The notes below the pieces were generated by a model. That model saw nothing but the letters and a program-made list of their open reading frames with translations. It was not told the origin of the DNA and ran no database searches. Both the position numbers and the translations under genes were made by a program. A stretch of DNA of 46,401 nt from NCBI GenBank assembly GCA_003142855.1, contig PLNW01000161.1:1-46401 (forward strand), given 5' to 3'. Positions 33,601 to 40,832 of the stretch are shown piece after piece. The stretch's first letter is position 1; every line of letters starts with the position of its first letter. Source of the DNA: Myxococcales bacterium (GTDB lineage Bacteria; Myxococcota_A; Polyangia; Fen-1088).

Positions 33601-33890
33601 CCTTCTTTGTCTATGCCGGCGCGGACGGGGCCTTCACGCTGTACGAGGATCAGGGGACGACCTACGACTACGAAACCTCGGCATTCTCCCAGATAGTGCT
33701 CAAGTGGACCGATGCCACCAAGACACTCAGCATCGGCGCCCGCCAGGGATCGTTCACTGGCATGCTCGCTTCGCGCCCCTTCCAGGTCATTCGCATCGCT
33801 TCGGGCAAGGCCGTCGGCTATCCCTCGACGGCCACGCCTGACAAAACGGTCACCTACACCGGCGCCGCGATGGACGTCACGCTCAACTGA
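30660..33890 (+). CDS. GH31 alpha-xylosidase/alpha-glucosidase lipoprotein with PA14 insert
   Basis: ATG 30660 has AAGGAG 5 bases upstream; the frame is open much further upstream, but only this start gives a lipoprotein signal (GWLVSC, Cys 21). Residues 25-195 are a Gly/Ser/Ala-rich linker. The GH31 catalytic region follows: the nucleophile in WWMDATEPE (D672) and acid/base in WSGDISSTW (D755), with YGLGQHQHGL and FLPLMRVHGQ. A PA14-like domain (about 380-480, TVTPTVTGDYTFRTYSSGT, LTVNSQMVINHW) is inserted before the barrel, as in Cellvibrio-type GH31 alpha-xylosidases acting on xyloglucan. A C-terminal DUF5110-like part ends the 1076-aa protein. Likely a surface enzyme for plant polysaccharides or alpha-glucans. 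Confidence 0.88.
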   Translation: MHRFPGWAILIMGAAGWLVSCSGGNSKADGSPGTGGKAGAAAGASAGSTSLGGQSSAGTTGASLSSGGGGASSASGGSTSSSGGATSASAGSGGASSSSVGSGGSAATSGGSTSASGGGGGASASAGSGGSSSSPGGTTSAGGSRTGGAGATVGGSVGTAGGGATGTGTGTAGSGGSIGGSGGVGTGGASSTGGGLSLSVGGGTLKIEVCADNVIRVAFAKSATFFTRASLTTAAKQCVPTSFTTTTAGNLTKLATDKLTVQVDTTTGQVTFLDPTGQTILAENTAGGRTLTAATVQGEATTSVRQEWAPNADESLYGLGQHQHGLIDIKGTDLDLHQYNTEVFIPYLVSSRGYGILWDNTSFTRFGDLTDSVPLPGTTGLYATTGVAGDVSPATGNTKDWSGTVTPTVTGDYTFRTYSSGTVQLTVNSQMVINHWRQNWLPNEDIAHVTLTAGQAVPVRLQWNGDGMNIIRLLWKPPVSNRTTSFWSQVADGTDYYFVYGPELDDVVGGYRLLTGKASMMPLWAYGFWQCREHYQSAQEITDVLQGYRSRKAPIDNIVQDWQYWVANQWGSHQFDLTRYPDPAGMINTIHTTYNAHFMISVWPKFYPTTANYTALNAKGYVYTPNITEGKKDFLGNNFTFYDAFSAGARTMYWSQMNTALFAIGVDAWWMDATEPEIVEGPFTSINSQVTTNQTHMNPTALGSGSRMLNAYALVNSQAVYEGQRAAAPNQRVFMLTRNGFAGMQRYAASTWSGDISSTWTAMKKQIPAGLGFSVSGMPYWTLDSGGFAVPTRFSVANPTAADTAEWQELNARWFEFATFLPLMRVHGQTPYREIWQFGGDTSAAYAAMFKFDKLRYRMLPYIYSLAGAVTQRAGTIMRPLVMDFRSDTTARTIVDQYMFGPAFLVAPVTTYQAANRSVYLPSTPGGWYLFWTGAAAAGGASVSAPAPFDAMPVYVRAGSIVPLGPDLQYTSETPADPTITFFVYAGADGAFTLYEDQGTTYDYETSAFSQIVLKWTDATKTLSIGARQGSFTGMLASRPFQVIRIASGKAVGYPSTATPDKTVTYTGAAMDVTLN

Positions 33891-33909
33891 AAGTAGCGGA
33901 GAAAGGGGC

Positions 33910-33974
33910 GCACGAGGCGATCGCTTCTTTCAGCGCTGGCCGTTCCGACCCCCAGCCTCCAGCCTGCCTCGTGC
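33910..33974. terminator. 9-bp inverted repeat between convergent GH31 and AbiE genes
   Basis: GCACGAGGC (33910-33918) pairs with GCCTCGTGC (33966-33974) across a 47-base loop in the 92-base convergent gap. The long loop and lack of T tract make it a weak candidate. Confidence 0.25.
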
Positions 33975-33982
33975 TGCGACCC

Positions 33983-34816
33983 TTATCGCTTGCCCGCCCG
34001 CAGTTTGGGGCGGCTGCGCAACAAACCGGCGAGCGTTTCTTTGGTCAGAAGGTCGATGTCGCGCTCTCGTTCCAGAAATGGCCGTGCGTCGGCGCGCGCG
34101 CGATCCCAGTCGAGCGTTTTCATTCGACGACGGAGTTCGCCACGCCAGTTTGCTGCCGTCATGACCGGGCCTGTCCAGCCAGTCTGCATCAGCGCGGCGT
34201 TGAGCAATGACAGATTGGGCGCGGGCCAGGTGCGGTCCGCTAGATACCAGACCAGGTCGTAGAGGTCGCGGCCTTTGCTCCATGGGCGGCTGAAGATGGC
34301 GTGGAGCTTTCCCGCGAAGAGGGAGGCCTTGTCATAGTGGCAGAGGTTGAGAGTCACGTGCCGGCGGACGACGGAGGTTTCGATGCGGGCACCTGGCGGA
34401 GGGTTCTTGTCCAGTTCCACCTTGATGGACAGGGTCTGGGACGCGTGAGGTGACAGACCCAGTTCGTGCGGGAGTCCGGAAAACCGCACCCACGCTGAGG
34501 CCACTGTCCTGTGTTCGCTGACCTTGATGTCGATCGGGTACCCCTCGCGTTCAAGTGCCCGCTTCACCTTGGTCAGAGCCGACGTGAAACCAGCGTCGTC
34601 TCCCGGCGCCATCAGGGAAAAGTCGAGATCCTCCGAGAACCTGGGAATGGAGAACAAGAACCGCAAAGCGGTGCCGCCCACGAAGGCCCAGCGCAGGAAC
34701 ACGCCCTCGTCCTGCAGTGATTCGAGGACACGCGCCTGAAGGTATTCGCGCACCAGACACCCGCGAGCTAGGTCGTTGTCGGCCTGAGCGGCCAGTTGCC
34801 GTAGATATTCCTTCAC
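33983..34816 (-). CDS. AbiEii-type nucleotidyltransferase toxin
   Basis: The 277-aa protein carries the nucleotidyltransferase motif GGTALRFLFSIPRFSEDLDF (47-66; D63 and D65 the likely metal ligands) and a distal KLHAIFSR-WSKGRDLYDLVWY motif, both diagnostic of AbiEii/MenT-like toxins, which transfer nucleotides to tRNA acceptor stems. The start is a GTG at 34816 overlapping the AbiEi stop (GTGA) with AAAGGAG eight bases upstream; a longer reading frame upstream is the shadow of AbiEi. Type IV systems have the antitoxin gene first, as here. The toxin looks complete. Confidence 0.9.
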   Translation of the reverse strand: MKEYLRQLAAQADNDLARGCLVREYLQARVLESLQDEGVFLRWAFVGGTALRFLFSIPRFSEDLDFSLMAPGDDAGFTSALTKVKRALEREGYPIDIKVSEHRTVASAWVRFSGLPHELGLSPHASQTLSIKVELDKNPPPGARIETSVVRRHVTLNLCHYDKASLFAGKLHAIFSRPWSKGRDLYDLVWYLADRTWPAPNLSLLNAALMQTGWTGPVMTAANWRGELRRRMKTLDWDRARADARPFLERERDIDLLTKETLAGLLRSRPKLRAGKR

Positions 34817-35448
34817 AGCGAATCTCCTTTCTCTGCGGCAAGCACGAGACGGACGAGTCGGGCGGCCCGGGTCAGCTTGGGCTTGCGACTTCGCTGGGCC
34901 AGCCCGTCGAGCGTTGCCAGGCTGATGGCCGCCGGATTCTGCAAACGAAGTTCTTGGAGGTATTCGGCAGAGTCGGCACTCGGCGTCAGGTGAACCAGAT
35001 CGAGCAGGGCTTTCTCCGGCGAAGCTACGAAGGCGAACTGCCGGGGAGCGATCTCCAGGCGGGAGTAGCCGAAAAGGAGGGTTTGGGCGAGGTGGTTGAA
35101 CTGGAAGGCACCCAAGGGAGTACGCACCGTCTCTGGGCGACCCGGTCCGACGCTGGTCACCGTCGGCACATGCTCGGGGATGACCCCGTAAAAGGCCAGG
35201 GCCGACTGCAGGCTGACGTAGGATCCCCGCTGCAGCTGGTTGGCGATCAGGAACGGGTGCGGTTCCAGCTTGCGCCAGGTGGGCGCCAGGGCATAGAGCC
35301 CGCGCCGGAGTTGAAGCAACCGTCCGGTCTTCACCCAGCGGGACAACTGCAGGCGCACCTGTGCGGCTGACACATCCCCGGCCAACAGCAGCGCCGAAGA
35401 GAAAAGCGCCTCGTCGGCCACCAAGGCCAGTAGGGCTTGCCATTTCAT
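34813..35448 (-). CDS. AbiEi-type antitoxin
   Basis: The 211-aa protein has an N-terminal winged helix (LLAGDVSAAQVRLQLSRW, KTGRLLQLRRGLYAL) and a C-terminal domain with QRGSYVSLQSALAFYG and the AFVASPEKALLDLVHL segment, the pattern of AbiEi antitoxins and transcriptional repressors. In type IV systems it does not bind the toxin but counteracts its effect and represses the operon by binding inverted repeats in the promoter. ATG 35448 is chosen; translation is coupled to the toxin by the GTGA overlap. A palindrome at 35457-35467 just upstream could be its operator. Confidence 0.9.
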   Translation of the reverse strand: MKWQALLALVADEALFSSALLLAGDVSAAQVRLQLSRWVKTGRLLQLRRGLYALAPTWRKLEPHPFLIANQLQRGSYVSLQSALAFYGVIPEHVPTVTSVGPGRPETVRTPLGAFQFNHLAQTLLFGYSRLEIAPRQFAFVASPEKALLDLVHLTPSADSAEYLQELRLQNPAAISLATLDGLAQRSRKPKLTRAARLVRLVLAAEKGDSL

Positions 35449-35456
35449 GGCATGTA

Positions 35457-35467
35457 CATATCATATG
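35457..35467. promoter_or_regulatory. Palindrome CATAT-C-ATATG upstream of the AbiE operon
   Basis: An 11-base AT-rich palindrome lies 9 bases before the AbiEi start codon, in an AT-rich patch with TATGAT on the minus strand. It could be the -10 region and part of an AbiEi operator; position is the only support. Confidence 0.35.
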
Positions 35468-35617
35468 AGATAAGTTAATGCAACGAAAAGCCGATTGGCT
35501 GCGTCCGGACGGCGGTGCCGGTACGAAGCAAGCCAGTCGCCCCTCGGGATCGCCCTGCTGGCCCCCGAGTCGCGATCCCGACGTTCTCTGCTGCGTGGTA
35601 GTTTCTCGCTTGGACCG

Positions 35618-37255
35618 ATGAATCCTCGTTTCTCATGGTCGGAAAGCAGGCAGCGCACGGCGGTGGTGGCGGTCGTGTTGGGGCTGCTGATCTGGGTGGA
35701 CCTGTTGCTGATGAGGGCGCTGCACGTGGACGGCGGAGCCGACATCGACTCGATCAACTTCGGGCTGTCGGCCATCCGATTCGATCTGTTGCAGCAGCAG
35801 CCACATCCCCCGGGTTACCCCGGCTACGTGCTGGGACTGAAGCTGATCCATTGGTTGGTTCCAAGTCTTGGCCCCCTGGAAATCGCCGAGTGGGGCAGTC
35901 GTCTGTGTGGCCTGTTCAGCATCCCGGCCAGCTACTGGGCCTGTCGCCAGTTTCTCGATGAACCCAAGGGCGTCTCCCGTCCGCTGCTGGCCGCGACCTT
36001 GGCGGCCCTGCACCCCATGCTGGTCAAGTACGGCTCGGACGGCCAGTCTCACGCCGCCGAGGCGCTTGGCACCTTCCTGCTCTTCGGTGCCAGCGCAGCC
36101 GTGGTCCACCGCTCGACGCTGGCTCGACGGTTGCTGCTGGTCGCGGCCTTCGCCCTGGTGGGCGCCGTGCGCCCCAACATCCCGCTGCTCTTGTCGCCGA
36201 TGTTGCTCTGGGTGTTCTGGCGGCGACCGTGGAAAGACTGGCTGCGGGCACTCTTCGTGGGCGCGTTGGCGGTGTCACTCTGGGCAGTGCCCTTGGTCGC
36301 GGTCTCCGGCGGCTGGACCCTCTACCGTCGCGCCACGGCCGCGTTGCTGACGGACTTCTACGGCGCGACCAACAGTGTGTTCGGCGCACGCGCGACCTGG
36401 AAGATGGTCCTCACCAACGCGAACATCGCGCTGGTGAGCAGCGCCATCGCGGCCATCCCGCTGGTGGCCTGGTCGAGGGGCCGAGGCGCCTGGCGCTGGA
36501 CCATGTGGGCGACCGTGGCTCTAAACATCGCATTCTACGCGGCGGTTTACTGCGCCGAAACGGGCTACCTGATCGCGGTGGCGGCCTTGTCCTGCCTGGC
36601 TCCGGCATCATGGCCGCCCACCCTCGGTCGTTTGTTGCGTGGCCGGTTGGCGCTGGCCATCATACTGTGCCCCTTGTTCTTGTTTCTGGCTCCGGCGTCC
36701 CTTCCACTGGTCACGTCCTCCAGAATCGACCTGCCGTCCTTCTCCCAGGCGGTTGCTCGGGAATCATTTCAGAAAGCATTTTGCTCGCTCATGTGCGAAG
36801 CGGCGGGCGGAAAATCGAGTCTGGCCTTGTCGAACGACCCACGCATGGGTGCTCACCGTGGCGTGCCGCTGCAATGCCCCAACCTGCTGTTCGCGAGTTG
36901 GCTTGGCCCCGTTGACGTCGACCCGCAGCTTGACAACCTGATCATCGCCAGCGCGCGAGGCATGGTCGCGCTGCCCACAGGGGTTCCCCTCGAGGCCGGT
37001 CCGCCCGTCAACTACCGCGTGCCCGTGCCGGTCGAACGAGTGTTGCTTGCACCCGACGCGACGGCCGGGTTCCTCGACCAGATCAGCCGGCAGGCCCTGT
37101 GCCCACGCATGGTCGAGGCCGAGCGCGCGCTTGGCGAAGATCGCGTCTTGGTCTGGCCAGCCCGCTGTTTCCCCAGGCTGCAGGTTGGCAAGAACGTGTT
37201 GCTCCTGACCGCCTGGCCGGCAGCGCCCCCCATCAGTGAAAGTATCGGTCTTTGA
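35618..37255 (+). CDS. Multi-pass membrane protein, GT-C/PMT-like glycosyltransferase
   Basis: The 545-aa protein from ATG 35618 has about ten hydrophobic segments (first VVAVVLGLLIWVDLLLM), an early loop with GADIDSINF (acidic pair, as in the first lumenal loop of GT-C enzymes), QQQPHPPGYPGYVLGL, and VKYGSDGQSHAAEALGTF with a VGAVRPNIPLLL segment. This pattern resembles dolichyl- or undecaprenyl-phosphate-dependent transferases of the ArnT/PMT class; the sugar and acceptor are unknown. The soluble C-terminal 130 residues are unusual. Its last 23 bases overlap the convergent acyltransferase gene. Confidence 0.65.
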   Translation: MNPRFSWSESRQRTAVVAVVLGLLIWVDLLLMRALHVDGGADIDSINFGLSAIRFDLLQQQPHPPGYPGYVLGLKLIHWLVPSLGPLEIAEWGSRLCGLFSIPASYWACRQFLDEPKGVSRPLLAATLAALHPMLVKYGSDGQSHAAEALGTFLLFGASAAVVHRSTLARRLLLVAAFALVGAVRPNIPLLLSPMLLWVFWRRPWKDWLRALFVGALAVSLWAVPLVAVSGGWTLYRRATAALLTDFYGATNSVFGARATWKMVLTNANIALVSSAIAAIPLVAWSRGRGAWRWTMWATVALNIAFYAAVYCAETGYLIAVAALSCLAPASWPPTLGRLLRGRLALAIILCPLFLFLAPASLPLVTSSRIDLPSFSQAVARESFQKAFCSLMCEAAGGKSSLALSNDPRMGAHRGVPLQCPNLLFASWLGPVDVDPQLDNLIIASARGMVALPTGVPLEAGPPVNYRVPVPVERVLLAPDATAGFLDQISRQALCPRMVEAERALGEDRVLVWPARCFPRLQVGKNVLLLTAWPAAPPISESIGL

Positions 37256-38453
37256 GCGCGAGGAAACGCTTTTCGACCAGGTGGTACAGGAGTTGGGCGG
37301 CGGCAAAAGTGACGAACCAGAAGTAGACGATAGCCATCCCGAGATTGAGGATCGTCGGTCGCCGCGGCACCGCGAACAGCAGGACCATGGCCAGGTCCAT
37401 CACCGGCAGGTGCAGCAGGTACATGCCGTACGAGACGCGGCCCACGGCAACCAGCGGCCGGAATTCGAGCACGCGGCACAGCCAGGTATTCGGCCGTCGG
37501 GTCAGTTCGAGAAGCAGGATGGCCGTGGTCAGCGCCAGCAGGGAAAAGCCCGCCGAGAATCCCAGGGGCCGGCCGATGGGGCGCACTGACATGGTGTTGC
37601 TCACGACCAGCAAGGCGATGAGCACGGCCCCAGCACCCAGCAGCAGCCGGCGGCTTGAATCGCGCCAGGCAATCCGCCCGGCAACTAGTGCGGCCAGGCC
37701 GCCCCAGAGAATGCTGTCCAGCCGGTAGTGCGAGGCGAAGTGGACGGCCAACGGTTGATCCCATCCGGTCGCCATGGCGAGATGGCGCAGCAGCGGGAGT
37801 GCGAAGCAAACGGCAAGCGACACGGCCACCCGCGCGCTAGTTCGCTTGACCAGACACAGGAAGACCGGCCAGAGGAGATAGAAATGCTCCTCCACGCACA
37901 GCGACCAGAACACAGAGTAGGCTTCCCGCGGAAGCAGGACAGTGTGCCCGGCCCAACGCGGCCCGTACGAGATGATGTAGTTCAACCAGAAGGTGCCGTA
38001 GGGCAGAAGGCCCAGGGCCGAGTGCTCGATCTCGCGCAAACCCGCTGAAGGCACGAAGGGATAGTGGGAGAGCAGGCAGGCATCCAGGGCGAACACGGCG
38101 TAGAACGCAGGCAAGATGCGAAACGCGCGACGTAGGTAGAATCGACCCAGGCTGAAGTGTTGCGGTCGCCCGGCACGCAACTCACGATCCTCCTCGCGCA
38201 GAAGCAGCGAGGTGATGAGAAAGCCGCTCAAGCCGAAGAACAGGTCCACGCCGGACCATCCCGCCATCAGCCAGGGCCGCACCCAGCCCAAAGTCGCGTC
38301 GGGATAGGCCGTGGTACTGACCGCGTGATAGGCGATCACCATCAGGATGGCGAGGCCGCGCACCCCATCGAAGCTGCGAAAGTGAAACGCGGTGGGCGCC
38401 CCTGCGGCCGGGGGCTGCTGCTGCGCAGGCGCGGGCTCGTCAATCGAGGTCAC
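37233..38453 (-). CDS. Acyltransferase family 3 (OafA/YrhL-like) membrane protein
   Basis: The 406-aa protein has FRSFDGVRGLAILMVIAYHA (containing the R-x-x-A-I-x-V...H start of the family), WSGVDLFFGLSGFLITSLL and LRRAFRILPAFYA, then ten or so membrane segments, as in AT3 enzymes that O-acetylate lipopolysaccharide or exported glycans. It starts at GTG 38453, two bases after the stop of the HipT-like kinase gene on the same strand, so it may be transcribed with the Hip system although the function is unrelated. It converges with, and overlaps by 23 bases, the GT-C-like gene. Confidence 0.9.
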   Translation of the reverse strand: MTSIDEPAPAQQQPPAAGAPTAFHFRSFDGVRGLAILMVIAYHAVSTTAYPDATLGWVRPWLMAGWSGVDLFFGLSGFLITSLLLREEDRELRAGRPQHFSLGRFYLRRAFRILPAFYAVFALDACLLSHYPFVPSAGLREIEHSALGLLPYGTFWLNYIISYGPRWAGHTVLLPREAYSVFWSLCVEEHFYLLWPVFLCLVKRTSARVAVSLAVCFALPLLRHLAMATGWDQPLAVHFASHYRLDSILWGGLAALVAGRIAWRDSSRRLLLGAGAVLIALLVVSNTMSVRPIGRPLGFSAGFSLLALTTAILLLELTRRPNTWLCRVLEFRPLVAVGRVSYGMYLLHLPVMDLAMVLLFAVPRRPTILNLGMAIVYFWFVTFAAAQLLYHLVEKRFLALKDRYFH

Positions 38454-38455
38454 GA

Positions 38456-39388
38456 TTAGACCTTCCTTGCGAGCGCCTTGTCCTTCTTATTCAATTCGCG
38501 ACGATAGTGTAGCTGAAACGCCTTGGGCAATGCCGAGCGATCAACCATCGCCTCGGCATCGCGCCGTCGAGCGCGAAGTGCGTCGACAAGGCGATCCGCC
38601 TCCTCGCCACCCAAGCCGCACTTCGTCGCGAATGCATGAAAATCCGCGCGTTGATGGTGAAGCTTGCGACCATTCAACGGCAATGCCATGCCCTTGTCGA
38701 CTTGCGGATAGAGCCGCGTGCAGACCAGATCGTAGGCCATGGAAAGCGTGTAGCCTCCGCCTTCCGATTGGGCCATCGACAGATTCTTCAGATGGAGATC
38801 ATCGTTGCCGATCCAGAACGAAAAGAGGAAGAGCAGAAACAACCTTCGCAAGGAATCGTCCGCATCCGCGGTGTACATGCGGACGAGCGCCGCGCACTCT
38901 TCGGCCGACGCTTCGTATTTCTGTGTGGGCATGCGGCCGGAGAGCGAACAGAAATCCTCCTGGCGCAGCTTAGCAACCGGGGCTGTGCTGGTTCGGTCGA
39001 AACGCCTGACAATGTAGGCGAGCGTTCCATCAGGCATCTCCACCAGGCCCGCCCAAGGTACACTCAATCCGACCAGCCGAGCCAAGCTCATGCTCAGATG
39101 CTCGTTCTCAGGAAGATGCTTGTACGCGGCAACAGGCACCTTGAGAATGTATCTTCCGTCGTCGGCCGGCCGGATGTGTTCACCCTTCGTATCCACATCC
39201 ACGATCACCTTGTCCTGGACCCCGGAGATGGACATCTTGTCTGATTGTTCGGCGATGGCCTCAGCGACCGATGAAGCTTGCAGCGTCACTGCCGGACATC
39301 GGCGATGTCCCAACAACGTCATCAGGCATCTCGGGTGATACCGTTGGGCTTCGTCCACGGGCATCAGACATATCCAACAACCGGTCAT
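38456..39388 (-). CDS. HipT-like Ser/Thr kinase toxin (lacks HipA N-terminal subdomain)
   Basis: The 310-aa protein corresponds to the HipA catalytic core without the N-subdomain 1. It begins CWICLMPVDEAQRYHPRC, a Cys/His pattern frequent in this class. The Gly-rich loop contains a Ser-Ile-Ser motif (KMSISGVQDK, S53 and S55), the autophosphorylation site type of HipT kinases; K83 (YILKVP) and the catalytic GNDDLHLKN (D197, N202) and YDLV (D220, metal) are all present, so it looks active. HipA/HipT enzymes phosphorylate aminoacyl-tRNA synthetases and halt growth. Its start overlaps the upstream gene by 4 bases (ATGA), and that gene carries the missing N-subdomain. Confidence 0.88.
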   Translation of the reverse strand: MTGCWICLMPVDEAQRYHPRCLMTLLGHRRCPAVTLQASSVAEAIAEQSDKMSISGVQDKVIVDVDTKGEHIRPADDGRYILKVPVAAYKHLPENEHLSMSLARLVGLSVPWAGLVEMPDGTLAYIVRRFDRTSTAPVAKLRQEDFCSLSGRMPTQKYEASAEECAALVRMYTADADDSLRRLFLLFLFSFWIGNDDLHLKNLSMAQSEGGGYTLSMAYDLVCTRLYPQVDKGMALPLNGRKLHHQRADFHAFATKCGLGGEEADRLVDALRARRRDAEAMVDRSALPKAFQLHYRRELNKKDKALARKV

Positions 39389-40719
39389 CGACGTGCCCCG
39401 GCCTCGGCGTGAATTTCGACCGTCCCAATCGTGTCACGCCCGGTCGCGAGAAGAACACCGAATTCGTCCCGCGGGTCGAGGCCCTTGCGTTGGCAAATCC
39501 AGGCGAGCCGTGTCCCTTCGGGTAGTAAATTGGCAAAGAACGGGTGGAGGCCTTGCACCGAAAATGACTTCAAACTCAGTGGTAGGGTGGGCGAAAGGGG
39601 AACGGCGTCGGCTCGACGCAAGTAGGCCGCTTCGTATTCAAACCGTGAACCGACTTGGGTTTCGAAGAGCATGCCCACGGGAACGCCCGCCATGGTTACT
39701 CTCGCTCGTCGCCAGCGTGGGATTTCGTCCAGAAACCCCAGAAATCTGATGCCATCACCTCTATCGTCCCCTCGGTGTTGTTTGCGCAGCTGCGCCTCCA
39801 GAGCCTCCTTCGATGCGAGATCAGGACGCATAGCCAAGGCAAACTCGCCAACCAACTCCAGTCCAACCTGCAGCGGTTTCTCAACGATCTCTCGACAGTT
39901 GCTTTCCACGACGAAGGAGGCACGGTTCTTTGGGGAAAGACCTGTCGGCTCATCCAGGGTGAAGTCACTTGCCGGGCGACCAGCTTGATAGGCCACCACG
40001 CTTCTGCCCTCCATCCCTTCCAAATCGAGTCTCAATTGGACTTTCCGTTCGGGATCAAAGTGAAGGCGCTCGATCAGTCGCTTGTAGAAGAACACACCGG
40101 CCATTGCGATATTGAACTGCGCGCCGAAGTGGATGTGACCCTCCGTCACCGATAGGGCATCATCCTCCCATCGATGCTCTCGATAAACAAAAGATCCGTC
40201 GCGCTTGAGTCTCCAGTAATAATGTGGGGGACGATTGCCCTCCACGGGAACGGTTCCCATCCACCCCCTCTCGTCGAGTCGATAGACATCTCTGGGAAGC
40301 TTGTGATCGACGAAGGGAAAGCCATGAGCATATTGATCGGGAGGAATCTCCACTCCTGGGAACAGATTAGCGAATGCCTCGCGCTCGATGGACTGACCCG
40401 CGAACGGGATGATGGCGATTTGCCGCCATGACGAGAGGAAGTTGTTGCCAGCTCGTTTCCACTCTTTGTCAGCCTCGGAGAGCAGGAGAGGCTCGACATC
40501 GGACTGGCTTTCCCCAAACAGCTTGAGGATGAGCTCGGCCGCGGGTCCTTCGCATTTCGTGCGACCGGTTTCCCATCCAGAGATCACCGACTTGCCCCCT
40601 CGAAGCCCGAGCCGAGCGGCGAACTCATCCTGGGACAGGTCATGGCGCAGGCGGATCGCCTTCACCAGGCCACTGGACAATGGTTCTCCGGGTCGACGGA
40701 CAGGTTGTTTGTGATTCAT
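39385..40719 (-). CDS. HTH_XRE - unknown domain - HipS-like fusion (antitoxin of the HipT-like kinase)
   Basis: The 444-aa protein joins three parts. Residues 14-72 are an XRE helix-turn-helix (LVKAIRLRHDLSQDEFAARL, VISGWETGRTKCEG), equivalent to HipB. Residues 340-436 (TMAGVPVGMLFE, SFSVQGLHPFFANLLPEGTR, DEFGVLLATGRDTIGTVEI) are the HipA N-subdomain 1, which in HipBST systems is a separate protein, HipS, acting as the antitoxin. Between them are 260 residues (FAGQSIEREAFANLFPG, YYWRLKRDGSFVYREHRWED, FYKRLIERLHFDPERKVQLR) that I cannot assign; they recall the C-terminal part of AlbA_2 proteins. The kinase gene follows with a 4-base overlap. Confidence 0.82.
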   Translation of the reverse strand: MNHKQPVRRPGEPLSSGLVKAIRLRHDLSQDEFAARLGLRGGKSVISGWETGRTKCEGPAAELILKLFGESQSDVEPLLLSEADKEWKRAGNNFLSSWRQIAIIPFAGQSIEREAFANLFPGVEIPPDQYAHGFPFVDHKLPRDVYRLDERGWMGTVPVEGNRPPHYYWRLKRDGSFVYREHRWEDDALSVTEGHIHFGAQFNIAMAGVFFYKRLIERLHFDPERKVQLRLDLEGMEGRSVVAYQAGRPASDFTLDEPTGLSPKNRASFVVESNCREIVEKPLQVGLELVGEFALAMRPDLASKEALEAQLRKQHRGDDRGDGIRFLGFLDEIPRWRRARVTMAGVPVGMLFETQVGSRFEYEAAYLRRADAVPLSPTLPLSLKSFSVQGLHPFFANLLPEGTRLAWICQRKGLDPRDEFGVLLATGRDTIGTVEIHAEAGARR

Positions 40720-40734
40720 GGGAGATTCTCGGGT

Positions 40735-40767
40735 GGTATGTTTAACGTACCACGCGGTTAGTTTAAC
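40735..40767. promoter_or_regulatory. Twin GTTTAAC elements, candidate Hip operators
   Basis: GTTTAAC occurs at 40740-40746 and 40761-40767, exactly 21 bases (two helical turns) apart, immediately upstream of the HTH-HipS start codon. The first copy is the centre of the imperfect palindrome GGTATGTTTAACGTACC (40735-40751). Position and spacing fit binding by the dimeric HTH protein; not demonstrated. Confidence 0.45.
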
Positions 40768-40832
40768 ATGACTTCCTGCGGTTGCCAGACGGCCACGACA
40801 ATCACCCAGCTACGCGCAGAGGCGGTAGGGGG

